Assembly: GCA_034620365.1 (NCBI GenBank) | Contig: JAQGEQ010000192.1 | Location: 3,591,001 to 3,655,000 of the forward strand | Source of the DNA: Pegea sp. RAD2-039 | Lineage: Eukaryota > Chordata > Thaliacea > Salpida > Salpidae | DNA: 64,000 nt | Direction: 5' to 3' | Shown here: piece after piece, positions 12,179-24,250 of the stretch | Numbering within the stretch: position 1 is the first letter of the stretch | How the letters are laid out: the number at the start of each line of letters is the position of its first letter | Notes under the pieces: model-generated | The model's input: only the letters and a program-made list of their open reading frames with translations | What the model was told of the DNA's origin: nothing | The model's database searches: none | Program-made: the position numbers and the translations under genes

Positions 12179-15100
12179 ATGTATTTTGAACTGATTTCTG
12201 CTTCTCTTATTCGCTTATGGCTATTTTCAATATCAGACTTAGTAGAATGGTTGAAGGTCAGACCAGAACTAACAACTCCAAATACTTCATGGGAAAGAGG
12301 TAACTCAAATATAAACATTTTTATTATAAACTTGAAAATTTAATAAATTTCAATTATAAATAATTATGATTGTTTCTTCATGAAAAGATAATTTGTTCTA
12401 GTCTTAGATTAAACTTTAAATTTTATTAAAAACATTTTTCTAGTCAAGGAAGGCTTGTCATTACCATTTGGATATAAGCAAAAAGGATCTTATCATGGGG
12501 TAAGATGAATTTCATGAAAATCATCAAGTTCTTAATAAAATAATTAAAGTTAATAATTTTTTGGCAAAAACTTCTTTTCTTTTGTAATATTTATCCTTTT
12601 TATCATTTTAGATTAAGATTTTAATGTTGTTATAAAATTTTATTACATTGGTCATGTGACTTATTTGAATTTTAAAAGAATAACAAATTTATTTTGAATG
12701 GTAATGATTTTTAAACTATAACTTTTTCAATTAGAGTACTCTGCTTTTATTCTTTGCAAAACAACTGGAAGCAATAAACCCTCAGCTTCATTGCATCATT
12801 TTCATTGTAAGTCTTTATAATTTTAAAAAGATTACTTTGATTCAGTAGTTTAAGTTATTTCTTTGCTATTTACTAAAATGCTCATATCTTTATTGTGACA
12901 TTTTTCTGACTTATTTTTATAGGTTTGCGATCTATTAACTGCAATGTTTCTTCATAAATTTGTCAAAAATGTCTTATTTAAAGAGGTCAGTATAACTTAT
13001 AGAAAGATCATTAAGATGTCTTTAAATATTTTTCATATATAGTTGGCTTATTCCTTACTTTTAATAAATCAAGTAATCTTAAAACTTATTTTTATAAATT
13101 TTAACTACTTGTACTTGATACAATACATTTTTTTTTCTTTAAAAGATTCAATTTTCATTGAATTTTTATTTACAGTTTTCTTCAGAAACTTTTTGCCGTC
13201 AGTGGAAGTACTGTGGTTTTGATGTTAAGCAACTAAAAAATGAAACTAGAAATAAAATAGCTCACCTTGTGTTTATGTTGTTAGTAAATCTTTTATATAT
13301 TTTTCGTAACTATTTGAGATGATCTATTTTAATAAAATTAACAGCTGAAAGTAAAGTAAGAATTAAGAAGACATTTTTGTGTCTTATCTATGATTAACTG
13401 TAAAATAAATATTTTTTGGATATGCTGCGTAAGTCGAAGAAGTTGATGAAAGAAAGTTGAAGGACTCCTTTCTTGCTCCTGCATAAGTCTTGATTATTAG
13501 AGCAACATGCCCTGGTCTATCCAATCCTACAAATTTCTCTGACTTTATTCCCATAGCTTTTGCTTCTCCCAAAGCAGCCACAAGTCATTGGCAGTATTTA
13601 CATAGCTGGGGGAGATTTATAGTGCTTGATAGATGGTATTATGATTTGCAGCATGCCATATCTTCGACTACAAGATGGGATTAGAACCCACGCGTTCAAA
13701 GTTCAATAGATTATGAAACCAATTATGTTTTTCTCATCGCTAAAATTTAGTTTATAAAATACAATAGAGTACTTTTTAATTTGATGATGAAAATTGAAAC
13801 AATTTTTGTAATTCTTTTTATTTTCAGATATCTTTTCAACCCTATGACAATATTGACATGTGTTGCACAAACTACAACAATTTTCAACAATCTTTTTCTC
13901 AGCTGCTTTTTGGTACAGTGTGTTTCAGGTGTTGAAATGTTTTCTGTTATCACATCTGTTTACATATTACTTACATTTAATTGATTTATCATGTCTCCTT
14001 AGGAAACCTTCTAGCTACGACTTTCTTTTTGGCTTTGTCAACTTATGATACTTTGTATTCAGTTCAATTAATGAGTGTAGTTTGTATAACTTACAGTGAT
14101 AGCAATCAACAGGTAAGTTTTAAGAGATTGTTTTTAGATAACTGATGTTGAATTTTTACTTCTGCTTTTTAGTTGTATAATAATTTATTCCAAATAATTT
14201 TGTTATCTGTAAACTGAGGTATACTTAAAAGTTACTAATTCTTTTTTTATTTTTTATTTAAGATCTGATTAAAATAACATTTCAGAAAGATGCAAAAACT
14301 TCTTTACATTCAGTCATCAAATGCTTCCTGGGATTTATTTGTTGGATGATACTTTTAATATTTACAGCTTGTGCAGTAGGAAATTCAGAAGATGTCTTCA
14401 AGCATTATGAGTTTATGTAAAACTTTTTAAGTTTTCCACATTCAAGCAATTCTTTCTCATGCTTTTTTTCAATGTTTTAGATGGAATTTATCTGACCAAA
14501 CTCCTAACATTGGAGTATTTTGGTATTTTTTCACGGAGTTATTTGAACATTTTGAATATTTTTTTCTCGTCATTTTTCAACTGAATATTATCTTTTATAG
14601 TCTACCACTTTCTCTAAAACTTCGGTTAGTTAAACAAAAGTATTTTATAATTTTACAAATCAGTATTTGTTATTAGATCGAATCCATATTTACTTGCATT
14701 TGCCCTACTTGCATTAACCTCAATTTTCAAATCTTATCCAACCTTGGGGGACACTACTTTGTGGTTATCTCTGGTCCCTATGTGGTCATATACATTCATG
14801 TGTAAGTAACCCTTCTTTTATCATCTTGACTTTTGATACAGACACATTTTTGAGGTTGTTGTTTTTATATTTGTCTATAATTAAACTATTCTTTATTTGT
14901 TTAATCAGTAACTTTGAATTAATGCGATTAGCAATAACTAGCCACTATTTATAGACCTCCGTGATTCTTTGGTGACAGTTTTTGCCATACTCACTACTCT
15001 TCTATTGTGCCCTGTCATGTGGTTTGTTTGGATTTCAGCAAATTCTGGAAATGCAAATTTCTATTTTGCTGCTACTCTGGTATTTTCTGTCACTCAGGTT

Positions 15101-15448
15101 AACAACTTCATTTATATATTGCTTAATAAGTTTTATTTTTATTGAAATTTGCGGTTTACAAATCTTTTTATTTATTCTTTTAATGTAAGTCACTTAAAGA
15201 ATAGTTCTCATATTTTGCTAGAATTTTAAACATTTAAACAGCATCTACCACTAAATGTTGTTGCTTAATAACACTCGATTAATCTTGGGTCTTGTTTAGG
15301 ATTATTATTTTACAATTTTCTTTTGCAGCTGTATTTGCTATCTGATGTACTACTAAGTTTTCTAAAATGGCAACATTATTTAAGAAATCCGTCTAGAACT
15401 GAAAAACCGGAATTGGGCATCCACCCTAATTTGATTTTAGTAAATTAA
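12179..15448 (+). CDS. PIGU: GPI transamidase subunit PIG-U (CDC91 homolog)
   Basis: Twelve exons: 12179-12299, 12444-12499, 12735-12806, 12923-12985, 13176-13279, 13828-13928, 14003-14112, 14286-14416, 14481-14624, 14677-14801, 14955-15097, 15329-15448; 429 residues against 435 in human. PIG-U is a multi-pass ER membrane subunit of the complex that attaches GPI anchors to proteins. Recognised by colinear matches to vertebrate PIG-U: SWERVKEGLSL, FNPMTILTCVA, FLALSTYD, TPNIGVFWYFF.E.FEHF, FKSYPTLGD and the C-terminal ...SDVLLSFL. Several hydrophobic segments are evident. The exon 5 donor is GTTAGT at 13280, not the GTAAAT four bases later, because only the former gives the right phase for YLFNPM. 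A splice acceptor at 12157 lies 21 bases before the chosen ATG; an in-frame ATG at 12146 lies upstream of that acceptor and is probably removed. Intron 5 holds a SINE-like insert. Confidence 0.95.
13390..13745 (-). mobile_element. tRNA-derived SINE-like insert in PIGU intron 5
   Basis: A block of noticeably higher G+C than the flanking intron. Read on the minus strand it begins (about 13740 to 13675) with a tRNA-like head: ATTGGTTTCAT, an anticodon-arm-like stretch, then a B-box-like GGGTTCTAATCCC. This is followed by a roughly 280-base body containing TGGCTGCTTTGGGAGAAGC. A related tRNA-like head lies at 16.4 kb in the same orientation. Short open frames in it code for nothing I recognise. 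Exact ends, target-site duplications and family are not determined. Confidence 0.5.
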
Positions 15449-18226
15449 GAAAGATTATTTTGAGTTACTACTGAATTAAATTTTTAAATTATTTCTGCAT
15501 TTTTTGCAGTATTTGTCAGATTTATTATTACATTTGAAACAATAAGTTCATTCTTGGTTGTAAGAGTTGATTAGTGATTAGCTGCTAATTTAGATCCTGT
15601 ATTTGTCAATCTTTATGTTTTTAATATATGTTTGTTAAAAGATATTTTATTTGAAAGAAATTAATAGACTTATGTTGTCACAGATAAGTTTCTTAGATTA
15701 TTTCATTCAATTTTTCTGTTGTATTTCATTAAATTGAAATAATTGAACTGATTTTTAAACTGTTTATATGTTTATTTTTACTTACAACAACATAAGCTAT
15801 AAAGTTTTATATTTTTCTAAGGTTTTTAGTTAATAAAAAAACTTTTATGTTTTCAAAAACCAAACCATGTTGACTTCATCTATTAGTATTGTAGTTTATT
15901 TAATTGTTTCAGAAAGAAAATAATATAAATATATACTATAGTAAATGATATCTTTGTTTTTTTTTGTTTTGCATTGCAATTCTTATAAAACTTTTCTTAA
16001 ATAATTTTGGAAACATTTTATACCTGATATAAACATTCCAAGAAAGCAGAAGAAGAATTTTGAATTTTCTAACAATTATTAAAATATACAAAACTTTATA
16101 AACATAATTGAAATGAAAAATTCTCGAATATTTGTAGGATGAAGCCTGAGTGATGTTTCAAGTTCCATAATTTTTTTCAACACAATAAAATATTTATTAA
16201 GAACTTATCTTTAAATCACCAAAATTTGTCTCTAATGTAAATATACAAATTTTTGATAGAGCTGTAATGACTTTCGTTGACTAAAATACTTGACAGTTAC
16301 CGTTTACGATATAATCTGATTGATATCAGCATTTATAGTTTATTAATTAGGCTTGTTATAATATCATTTATTTCCCACCTATAAATAGATATTGACAATG
16401 ATTTGGGACTGCTTTATAAACTCAGACACAAAACCCACGATCCGTTGACCTCGATATTAATGCCCCAACTCACAGGACAATTTCACCGAGCAGTAGATCT
16501 ATAGAGTGCAGATATTTCGACTTAAGCTGTTATTCACTATAATCAAAACCCAAATATGACTGCCATGTTCCTTTCATCTAATACTTCGGCTTAAAAAGCT
16601 CAATCCAAAAAAATAGTTTTTATATAAAAGTGTTTTGACAACGATAACGTAGGACCATATATCTTGTGTAAACTTGAACAAATATTTGAATTGAACTACT
16701 TAATTGAAATAATGTGATATAAGCATATATTTCAACTTTCACGATATTATCTCTAAGTTTACCAAATGAAATAACAGTATATTTCTGTCTTATATATTTA
16801 ATTTTATTACTCAATGTAGTTTCGCTTACAGTCGATATTCAACTTTTGGTAACTTTCTTAAGACAAACTGAGGTTTCAGACTCAATGTTTTGAGTTTATA
16901 GGCTAAATAATTAACCATTTAATGAAACAATGCCTGCCTCGAATGGATTCAGCTAACTAATTGTTAAGAAGAATAACATGTTTTATTTAGTTCTAAATTT
17001 TGTATCAAAAATAGAACATACATCACTGAATAATTCGCTCAGACTTTTTTTATATTATTAAAATTTATTTGACTTCTTGAAAATAATGTAAGCAATATCG
17101 TTTGTGTCACAAATATTTAAACTCTTAAAGTTTTAGATAATAATTCTAAGATCTAAGTCATAATTAGCATCAACTTAATTATTCATTCTATTAGTTGTTT
17201 TAAGCACGTGTAAAACATGTTAAACAGTTATTCATTTATTTATATTTGTTCGTTGAAAAATATTTTAGAAAATGCTTGAGAAAAAAAAAACTTATTTTTG
17301 ATTTTTATTATAGGAAGCTAGTTTATTTTTATTAGCTTTTATGAGGAAGTTGGATTGTAAAAATGCTCTGAAATAAAACTAACAGGTTTTTTTAAACACA
17401 TAGACTGGCTGTAAATAACTATCGTAGTCTATTATTAGTGCTTCAAATGAAAAAAATAGTTTTTTATTTTTGTGAAATAACTATAATTTTGTTTATATAC
17501 CAAATTAATAATTAAAAAGATTAAAGTCGACCAAAACTGTAATAATAAAGAAAATAGATTTTTAGTGTAGCAGAAATAATTTTATTTTAGAACAACTGAT
17601 TTAATTTGAAAGCACAAACTGAAACATTACTTTATATAAAAAACACTCAAAATAGAAATGATTTCTCTTCAGATGAAAAAAAATAAAGAATACGAAGAAA
17701 CTTGATGAAACTACAAAAGTATAATAAAATGGTAAAGTAAGTAACTAAGATTGATATATCTATCAAATGTCAGATATTTTTGAATAATTTAATGTAAAAC
17801 AGTAAGAACAAGATGTGTTAATTAATTTATATATATTATCAATTATCAGAATAAGTAATATTTAATATCTGTTTTATAATTTTAATTAAATAAGTAAAAA
17901 AATATGAAACTCTTGAAAAAAGATTAACTTTCATTAATCGTATGAACAAACTTTTAACAAGATATTTAAAATTATAAATTAGAATAAAAATATTTCTTAA
18001 ATGTTGAATCTGTACATTAAAACACAATCAAGCTGTATCACTGGTTCAAATAAAACATGCAAAAACAATTATACAATAATAGTGTATTACAAAAGTTAAT
18101 TCTTCAGTTTAGTTATCTCACTGAAAAAGAAGAACTTAAATCCTTCTATCAACTCGTCAATCTTTAAGACGAATGAGTAACATTTAAATTTGACAGAATG
18201 TAATAATTCAAATTCAATAACAGCGA
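15449..18226. other. Spacer between PIGU and collagen gene B (convergent 3' ends)
   Basis: The 3'UTR of PIGU lies on the left and that of gene B on the right, the two genes being convergent. The middle is AT-rich and holds one decayed tRNA-like SINE head near 16.4 kb. No further exon or RNA gene seen. Confidence 0.5.
16405..16505 (-). mobile_element. Decayed tRNA-derived SINE head
   Basis: On the minus strand, positions about 16485 to 16420 read GTGAGTTGGGGCATTAAT (A-box and D-arm like), then ATCGAGGTCAACGGATCG and a degraded B box GGGTTTTGTGTC. It shares the pattern TTGG..CAT.AT....A..T..AACG..TCGTGGGTT with the insert in PIGU intron 5. It is too degraded to be a working tRNA gene. The 3' body was not delimited. 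Confidence 0.42.
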
Positions 18227-21200
18227 TTAGTTGTCAGGTCTCACATCTTCTGACGTTTCACGTGAAATTTCCATAACGGTTATTGGCTTATGTTCACAAT
18301 TACACATGGCTTTTACTTTCTTATCACCTGTTTGCTGTTTAAAATTGACAGCAAGTTTATCTTTATTGTCGTTTAAACTATGTATAAGGTTTCGTATTTG
18401 CTGTTCCAGTGAACCTAATGAAAAAAATATATGATCTTGCTATAGCTCTGAGTCAGTTTTTTTTTGTTATTTTATCTTTTATTATAATTAGAACTATTCT
18501 ATATAAAGTTTTCTATTGTGTATAAACTCAGTTTTGTTCACCTTCGAACCCATGATCAACTAGATGGCCTTGTAAGATGTCTATTGCACTATCAACTTGC
18601 TTCATTAATTTAATTTCCTTTTGAAGCTTCTTATCATATTCTACAATATTTTATATATTTATATACATATTTACAAAATGCCCTTTTTTAAGTAGGTATG
18701 AACGAAATCATTAAATCAATTTTTTGTATTTACCATCGATCATTTCTTTGCAAATTCTTCGAGATTTACTCTCTAATTCAATTGTATTACAGCCAGGTTC
18801 TCCTTTACTACCTTGAACACCCGGAGGTCCCTATTTATGATTATAATGTCACTAAAACAGTATTTCAATTCGTAATTTTAATTAAGAACAAACTCATTTC
18901 TTCAAAATTATTTATCAAAGATTTATAACTCATTTAATAAATGCAAACCTGTGGCCCAGTAGGTCCAACATCAGGTTGATGATTTAAGCTGGTATAGTCT
19001 TTATAATTCTTTAGACGATAAGATGAAGAACTTTTAGATAGATTTAATAGGTAAAGAAAGTTGAAAATACTTACCAAATAGCTTTCAGGTACACTTATTT
19101 CTTTAGTCAAGCTCTGTAAAAAAGTCTTGTGATATTTTTTAACAATAATACATTTTGTAGAAAGAAATTCTTTTAAAAACAATAATCTTTTTTATGTCTC
19201 ATTATTTTTAACCAAATTTATTTACTCTTTTGTTCCGTACACCTGCCGCTCTTGGGATAATTTCTTTAATTGCTTCTGGTCCAGCTAAACAAGGCTTACC
19301 AGGTGGTCCTGGTGGACCACGTGGTCCAAGGTTTCCGGGCTCTCCTTTAGACCCAGTAAAGCCTCTTTGACCAGGAGCACCCTATTATATATATTTTTAA
19401 TGGTCAAGATTAATTGAGATTAGTTTTTCAAACTTTGCTTCCTCTTTGTCCTTTTTGGCCTGGAAATCCTCTGATCGGAACAACATTTCTCGCAGCAAAT
19501 CCGTTTACCTATGAATCATCGTTACAGTTATTTTGCGCAAATTTCTATTTTATTAATAAACAAGATTTAGAACTTGATTTTAAATAAAAACTTAAAAATT
19601 GAATGAACCGGAAGATTGTTAGATCCCTTGATGCACCTTAAACATTTCTTTCTTCGAGGTAGAACTGAAAATCAAAGAAGTTTATTAAAGACTTTAATAA
19701 TTTTTTTCGTGAAAATTATTCATCATTTAACTTGTTATGAGAAGCTTATCTATAATGATGTTTTTAAACATCTGAAACACCTCTTTTTCTTCTCGTGGAT
19801 GCCTGACAAATACTTCTTCGCATCCTCTCAAGGACTCCTGGTAGCATACTAAAATGATTTATCCCAATACTGAATGTTGACGAAGGCTTTGACGCCAAAG
19901 CATTTGCCCAATTTCTCTTAACATCCTTCAAAGCAACGACAAATACCAAAATACCTAAAAACAAAAGTTGGAATGAATCATTTGTATTGACAATCAAACA
20001 ATTAAAACAATTATCTTTTAACTTTTTATTCAAACCAACAATGACCTTCTCTTTTAAGTTTGCGAGCTTGAAAAACCGCATTATCTTTTGAAGTATCACT
20101 TGTTATAAGAACCACAATATTCCGTGTTGGAAGTGGTTTTGTTGAATTATTCCGGAATACGTTGCGACGAACAAAGTCTAGAGCGCGACCGGTGTATGCA
20201 TTCCTTCCTGTTTTTGTATAAAAAGATCAATTGTAGGTCGACCGATAAACTTTAATATGTTTTGAAGCATGTGATTACTTGTCATATACAAAAAACAGAA
20301 AACAATTTATTTTCTAAATTATACAATAAAATTATTTTTAAATCAATTAGAAAATTAAATTTCAAATGTTTATGTAATCCTTTAAAAATAAAAAGCTAGC
20401 ACTTGTATAAACTTGTTGATATTACCTGAGGTTTGTATGGTGTTTACGTACTGATTAATTTGTTTTCGCGTCAATCGAGTCATCATTGGAAGAACAAAAT
20501 GAGCTTGTTCAGCAAATTGCACAATCGACAAACCAACTCCATAAATTGCAATTGGAGGTAGCTTGTGGAGGTTATGTCTTCTCACCGCCTGCCGCTTCTT
20601 GTTCTCAGCAGCTCTTATATACACAAGTAGCTTTAGTTTTTAGCCGCTTTCAAGTTTTGTATGAAATTATGATAATAGTTTATCTATTTACTAAAACTCT
20701 ACGTTAAATTGATTTTAACACAACTTATAAACTAATTGAAACTACATAAGATAATTTGTATAATCTATTCTTTGGGTAAACATACTAAATTCTGAATACC
20801 ACTTTATTTATTTAACTTGTAATTTAAATTAGTTAAGTAATTAAACTAATTACAGAAAGTTCATTAGATGGTAAATTAAGATAGTATTCACTTGTCTATC
20901 GCTTCTATTTGTAGAGAATTGATGAGCTGTTTCAGCCAATTTTTCAACAACTTTAATTCACGATTTTGAGTTGTATTTGTGCTATCAATGAGAAAGACAA
21001 TATTACAACCAGCCATCAGACATGTACTCGCTCCTGAAAAAGCCCAGCATTTAAAAAAGAGCAATTAGACGCTACTTTATGAATTTATTGAGCCAAAAAT
21101 TAAATCTTTAGTCACTTATCGTTTCAGCAACTCTCTACAATTACTTGGTTGTAAACTTACGACGCCTAGTAAGTCTTGTAGACATCGAATGAGGTATTAC

Positions 21201-21449
21201 TTTATATATATCAGTAAAAGATATTGGATGTGAATAGCTATCTTCGATTGCCATTTCTTCAAGTGGAATTTTTCCCATATCAATATTAACTATTTCGGTT
21301 ACGACATGGTCAGTAAACGTTACAGAGAACTCGTGAGTTTTTGAATGATTTGTCAATAGTGTAAGCACCACAGGAGACATCAAATTAAAAGAAAAAATGA
21401 TAAAGTACAAAAATGGGATATAAATGCAACTAAATGAGTTATCAAACAT
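18227..21449 (-). CDS. Gene B: short VWA-domain collagen
   Basis: Thirteen exons in transcript order: 21161-21449, 20892-21033, 20426-20613, 20046-20207, 19781-19954, 19609-19664, 19434-19508, 19226-19381, 19075-19113, 18949-19008, 18734-18830, 18542-18640, 18227-18414; 574 residues. Layout: hydrophobic N terminus (signal peptide or anchor, ~8-32); acidic motif DHVVTEIV...IPLEEMAIED (~48-72); basic RRR; one VWA domain (~100-310, IVFLIDSTNT then YTGRALDFV and VVLITSDTSKD); a CxxC linker; 14 Gly-X-Y triplets split over exons 7-8; six more over exons 10-11; a charged helix; a Cys-rich end (MCNCEHKPI). The VWA metal site is degenerate (DSTNT for DxSxS, no DG). Probably an extracellular matrix protein. 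A is its paralog with near-identical exon lengths. The start could instead be at 24067, giving a cytoplasmic N terminus and a type II membrane protein; a splice acceptor lies at 21467. Exon 6's donor is the least certain junction. Confidence 0.85.
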
Positions 21450-21466
21450 GTTTCTAATTGAAAGAC

Positions 21467-23776
21467 CTGAAAACAATTTTCAAATTTAAAAGAGATTCTT
21501 TTTGTAGCAATCCAAATAAAAATACATTTTAAATCAAGCCTTGAAAGAGCGGATAATATAATCGTAAATGTTTTATTTATACCTATAAAGAACGCCTTTA
21601 ATAGGAAGCACTGTTTAAACCGGTTTAGGTGACCGTTTAAACGGACATTCTTTAACAGCCAACATTTTTCCAAATATTTACTTTAGAATTTTTCAAAATT
21701 TCATACATTATTCAGCAACTTGTTGAGATCTTTATTTATCAAGTTAAACATAAAAATCTATTTTTATATTTGAACCATTTAGTCATATCAATAAATTTAA
21801 AAAAGTCATTTCATGAGAGTCATCTTTAAAACTCTACTCTACTCTCCCACAAAATCAAGAAATTTTATTTTATTTCTTAACTTGTATAAAAGACTTTTCA
21901 AGCAAGAGACTTACAATGTTTTGTTAAACGATTGACAATCTATTTTATATACAACATTACCGACGATAATTAATATGATTAAGTAAGTATACAACTGTTG
22001 ATGCATAAAAACTACATTAAAAATGTCCCTGTTTAAACTAAAAAGCAAAAACTTTCCTAGTTAATTTCACAATTAAGCTTTACTTAACTTTTTGAGAAGC
22101 AGTAACAAATATTATAATAATTCTACTAAAATTTTAACAATTTATTATTAAACTGATATGCTACTATTTGATCTACTGATATAGCTCATAGCTTTCATTA
22201 ATAATGAATTTTATTAAATCTGAAACAACTTTTAATAGCATTTTGTGGATTACTTTTAAACAAAGAATAGTAATTGGTTCTTTGTAATACTATCTGATAC
22301 TGATTGTAAAATAATAAAACAATGAATTGAAAAACAGTAAACCTTTTCTCAATACAATCATGAAAAAAACTACCAAAAAAACAAAATTTTCTCCACTTTT
22401 TAGTTTGTAAAATATGATTCTTATGCAATCAACTATTTTATTTACATTTAAAGAACTAACTTAAAAAAAATTGGTTTCATACTAAAACGAAAATTCGTTT
22501 TAGGTTCTACTTTGACAAGTAAAAAGGAAAAAATATTAGTTCTTACAAACAAAGCATTCATTTCTTAATGATTTGTAAAGTTAAAGCTTAACTGATACAA
22601 TAAAACTAAAGTAAATTTAATCACATTTGACCAGAAAATTCAATGCTACGCTTTTTACCAACGTGTTTTTAAAGACAACATTAAATAAATACTACGATAA
22701 TAATTAACCTACAAACTGAAAGTTATTACTATTCTTACATAGTTTTAGATAATCAAATCATTAAAATAACGGCATGGAAGATATCTTAACAAGTAAATCA
22801 CATATGTATCTATTAATTTCTTGTATTCAAGAATATTTTTAAACTTTAATTTTAATATTTAACTATTCAATTTAAGATAGTTATTCAGTAATTTAACTTT
22901 TTATTCGTCAACACTTTTTAAAATAGTGTGAAACTTACAGATAAAAAAAACTAGATTTTTATAATATTAATAAATATTGAAATTTTCTAATTTGTTGGTT
23001 GTATGCTAAGTAATATTAGTTTATACCAAATAGATAAAAGAAATTTTGAAATAGCAAATGCAATAAACTTTGAAATAATGCTAATTACTATTATTTACTA
23101 AATTGATTATAAATCACTTAACAGTAACAAAACAATTTAAAAAAAGTAAACTAGTTTTTATCATTAAGAAAGCTAACTTGATAAAGTTAACATGAAAAGT
23201 TATGTTTCATAATTGAAACTTAAAGTTGAATTCTTTTAATAATGTTTTTCAAAATTGCCAAACAAAACATTTCAACTGATTTTCTCATCGTTTATCAAAA
23301 TTAAAACTAAAAGAAAAAATCTTAAAAATAAAACAAACTGACTATTGCAACACACAAGAAGCTAATTTAAAAAATGAATTGCTTTGCTAGCATACTATTC
23401 GGGTTTTCAATTCATTAAATTGAGAGTACTGTAAAAGTATACTGAAAGTTTTATTACTAGCGAGTGACTCTTCTAAAATGTGGCTTATTTTTAAGGTACA
23501 ACTTGTAACTTATGAATGTTAGTGAGTATCAACAATTATATGGCAGAGGGTAAAAACGTAGTGAAATTGGTGGACGAATTGTTAGTTTAAAATTCTTTAG
23601 TATTTCCGGTGAATCATCAACAAATTCATGTCACACGGTATGAGTTTCCAATAAAAATAACAAGCTGCCAACATTTTAAGGAACAACTGTTAGCCTATTG
23701 ATGATCTCAATGTCTTTTTAATGGTTTTAAAACTGGTTAATTCTCAATTTACGACCAATTATTCAAGACAAAAGCA
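21467..23776. other. Intergenic or long-intron stretch upstream of gene B
   Basis: AT-rich sequence with no supported exon. It is either the spacer and promoter of gene B or the intron joining the 24.0 kb exon to gene B. A splice acceptor (TTTTCAG) at 21467-21473 on the minus strand closes it. Confidence 0.45.
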
Positions 23777-24067
23777 TCATAGAAAGATGGAATTATTTCT
23801 ATCTGTAAACTTCAACGAGTATAAATAATATAAAGTTTGCCGGCAGCGTAATCTAAAACTTATTTCAAACTTGACAAGTGTTAGTTTTACGTAATCAATT
23901 CTTAATATCAACTTACTTGTGCTTATAGCTTTAAGGTATTTGCTTGGTCGAATCTTTGGTCGTGTTGCCTTTTTCTTGTTTCGATTATCATCTAGAGATT
24001 TTCTAATTATTTCGTTCATACTTTTTCGCTCATTATAAAAAGCCATGCGTGTTTCTACATTTACCAT
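23777..24067 (-). CDS. Junction exon between genes C and B
   Basis: An open, basic stretch whose role is ambiguous. Three readings fit. (a) It is the next exon of gene C: acceptor TAG at 24055-24057, phase 1, giving E-TRMAFYNERKS..., as gene D's last exon begins after the same phase-1 junction; it would then run to a stop at 23777. (b) It is the first exon of gene B, starting at ATG 24067 (context GCCGAAATGG) and leaving through a good donor, ACAA|GTAAGT, at 23917. (c) It is both, linking C to B in one frame, because the phase-1 end at 23917 joins in frame to the acceptor at 21467. The peptide is rich in Lys, Arg and Asn (IIRKSLDDNRNKKKATRP) with no signal peptide and no recognised domain. 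Transcript evidence would be needed to choose. Confidence 0.5.
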   Translation of the reverse strand: MVNVETRMAFYNERKSMNEIIRKSLDDNRNKKKATRPKIRPSKYLKAISTSKLILRIDYVKLTLVKFEISFRLRCRQTLYYLYSLKFTDRNNSIFL

Positions 24068-24250
24068 TTCGGCAAAAAAGAATGTACAATGAAGTTTGTC
24101 TTGTAAAAGGTTATTTTAGGTTATTAAGATTCTATATTTATAGCAATAAAATTTGCACTTTCTAAATACGATGGCTAGCTATTAAACGTGAAGTTGATTT
24201 TCTGTTTTTAAAACTATTAATATTTGTGATTAAGAAATGTTTACGTAAAT

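Noticed and set aside
13384-13684. Open frames on both strands in PIGU intron 5 that look protein-like
   Set aside because: They lie within the tRNA-derived SINE-like insert, have no recognised domain and are not needed for PIGU, whose exons join in phase across them.
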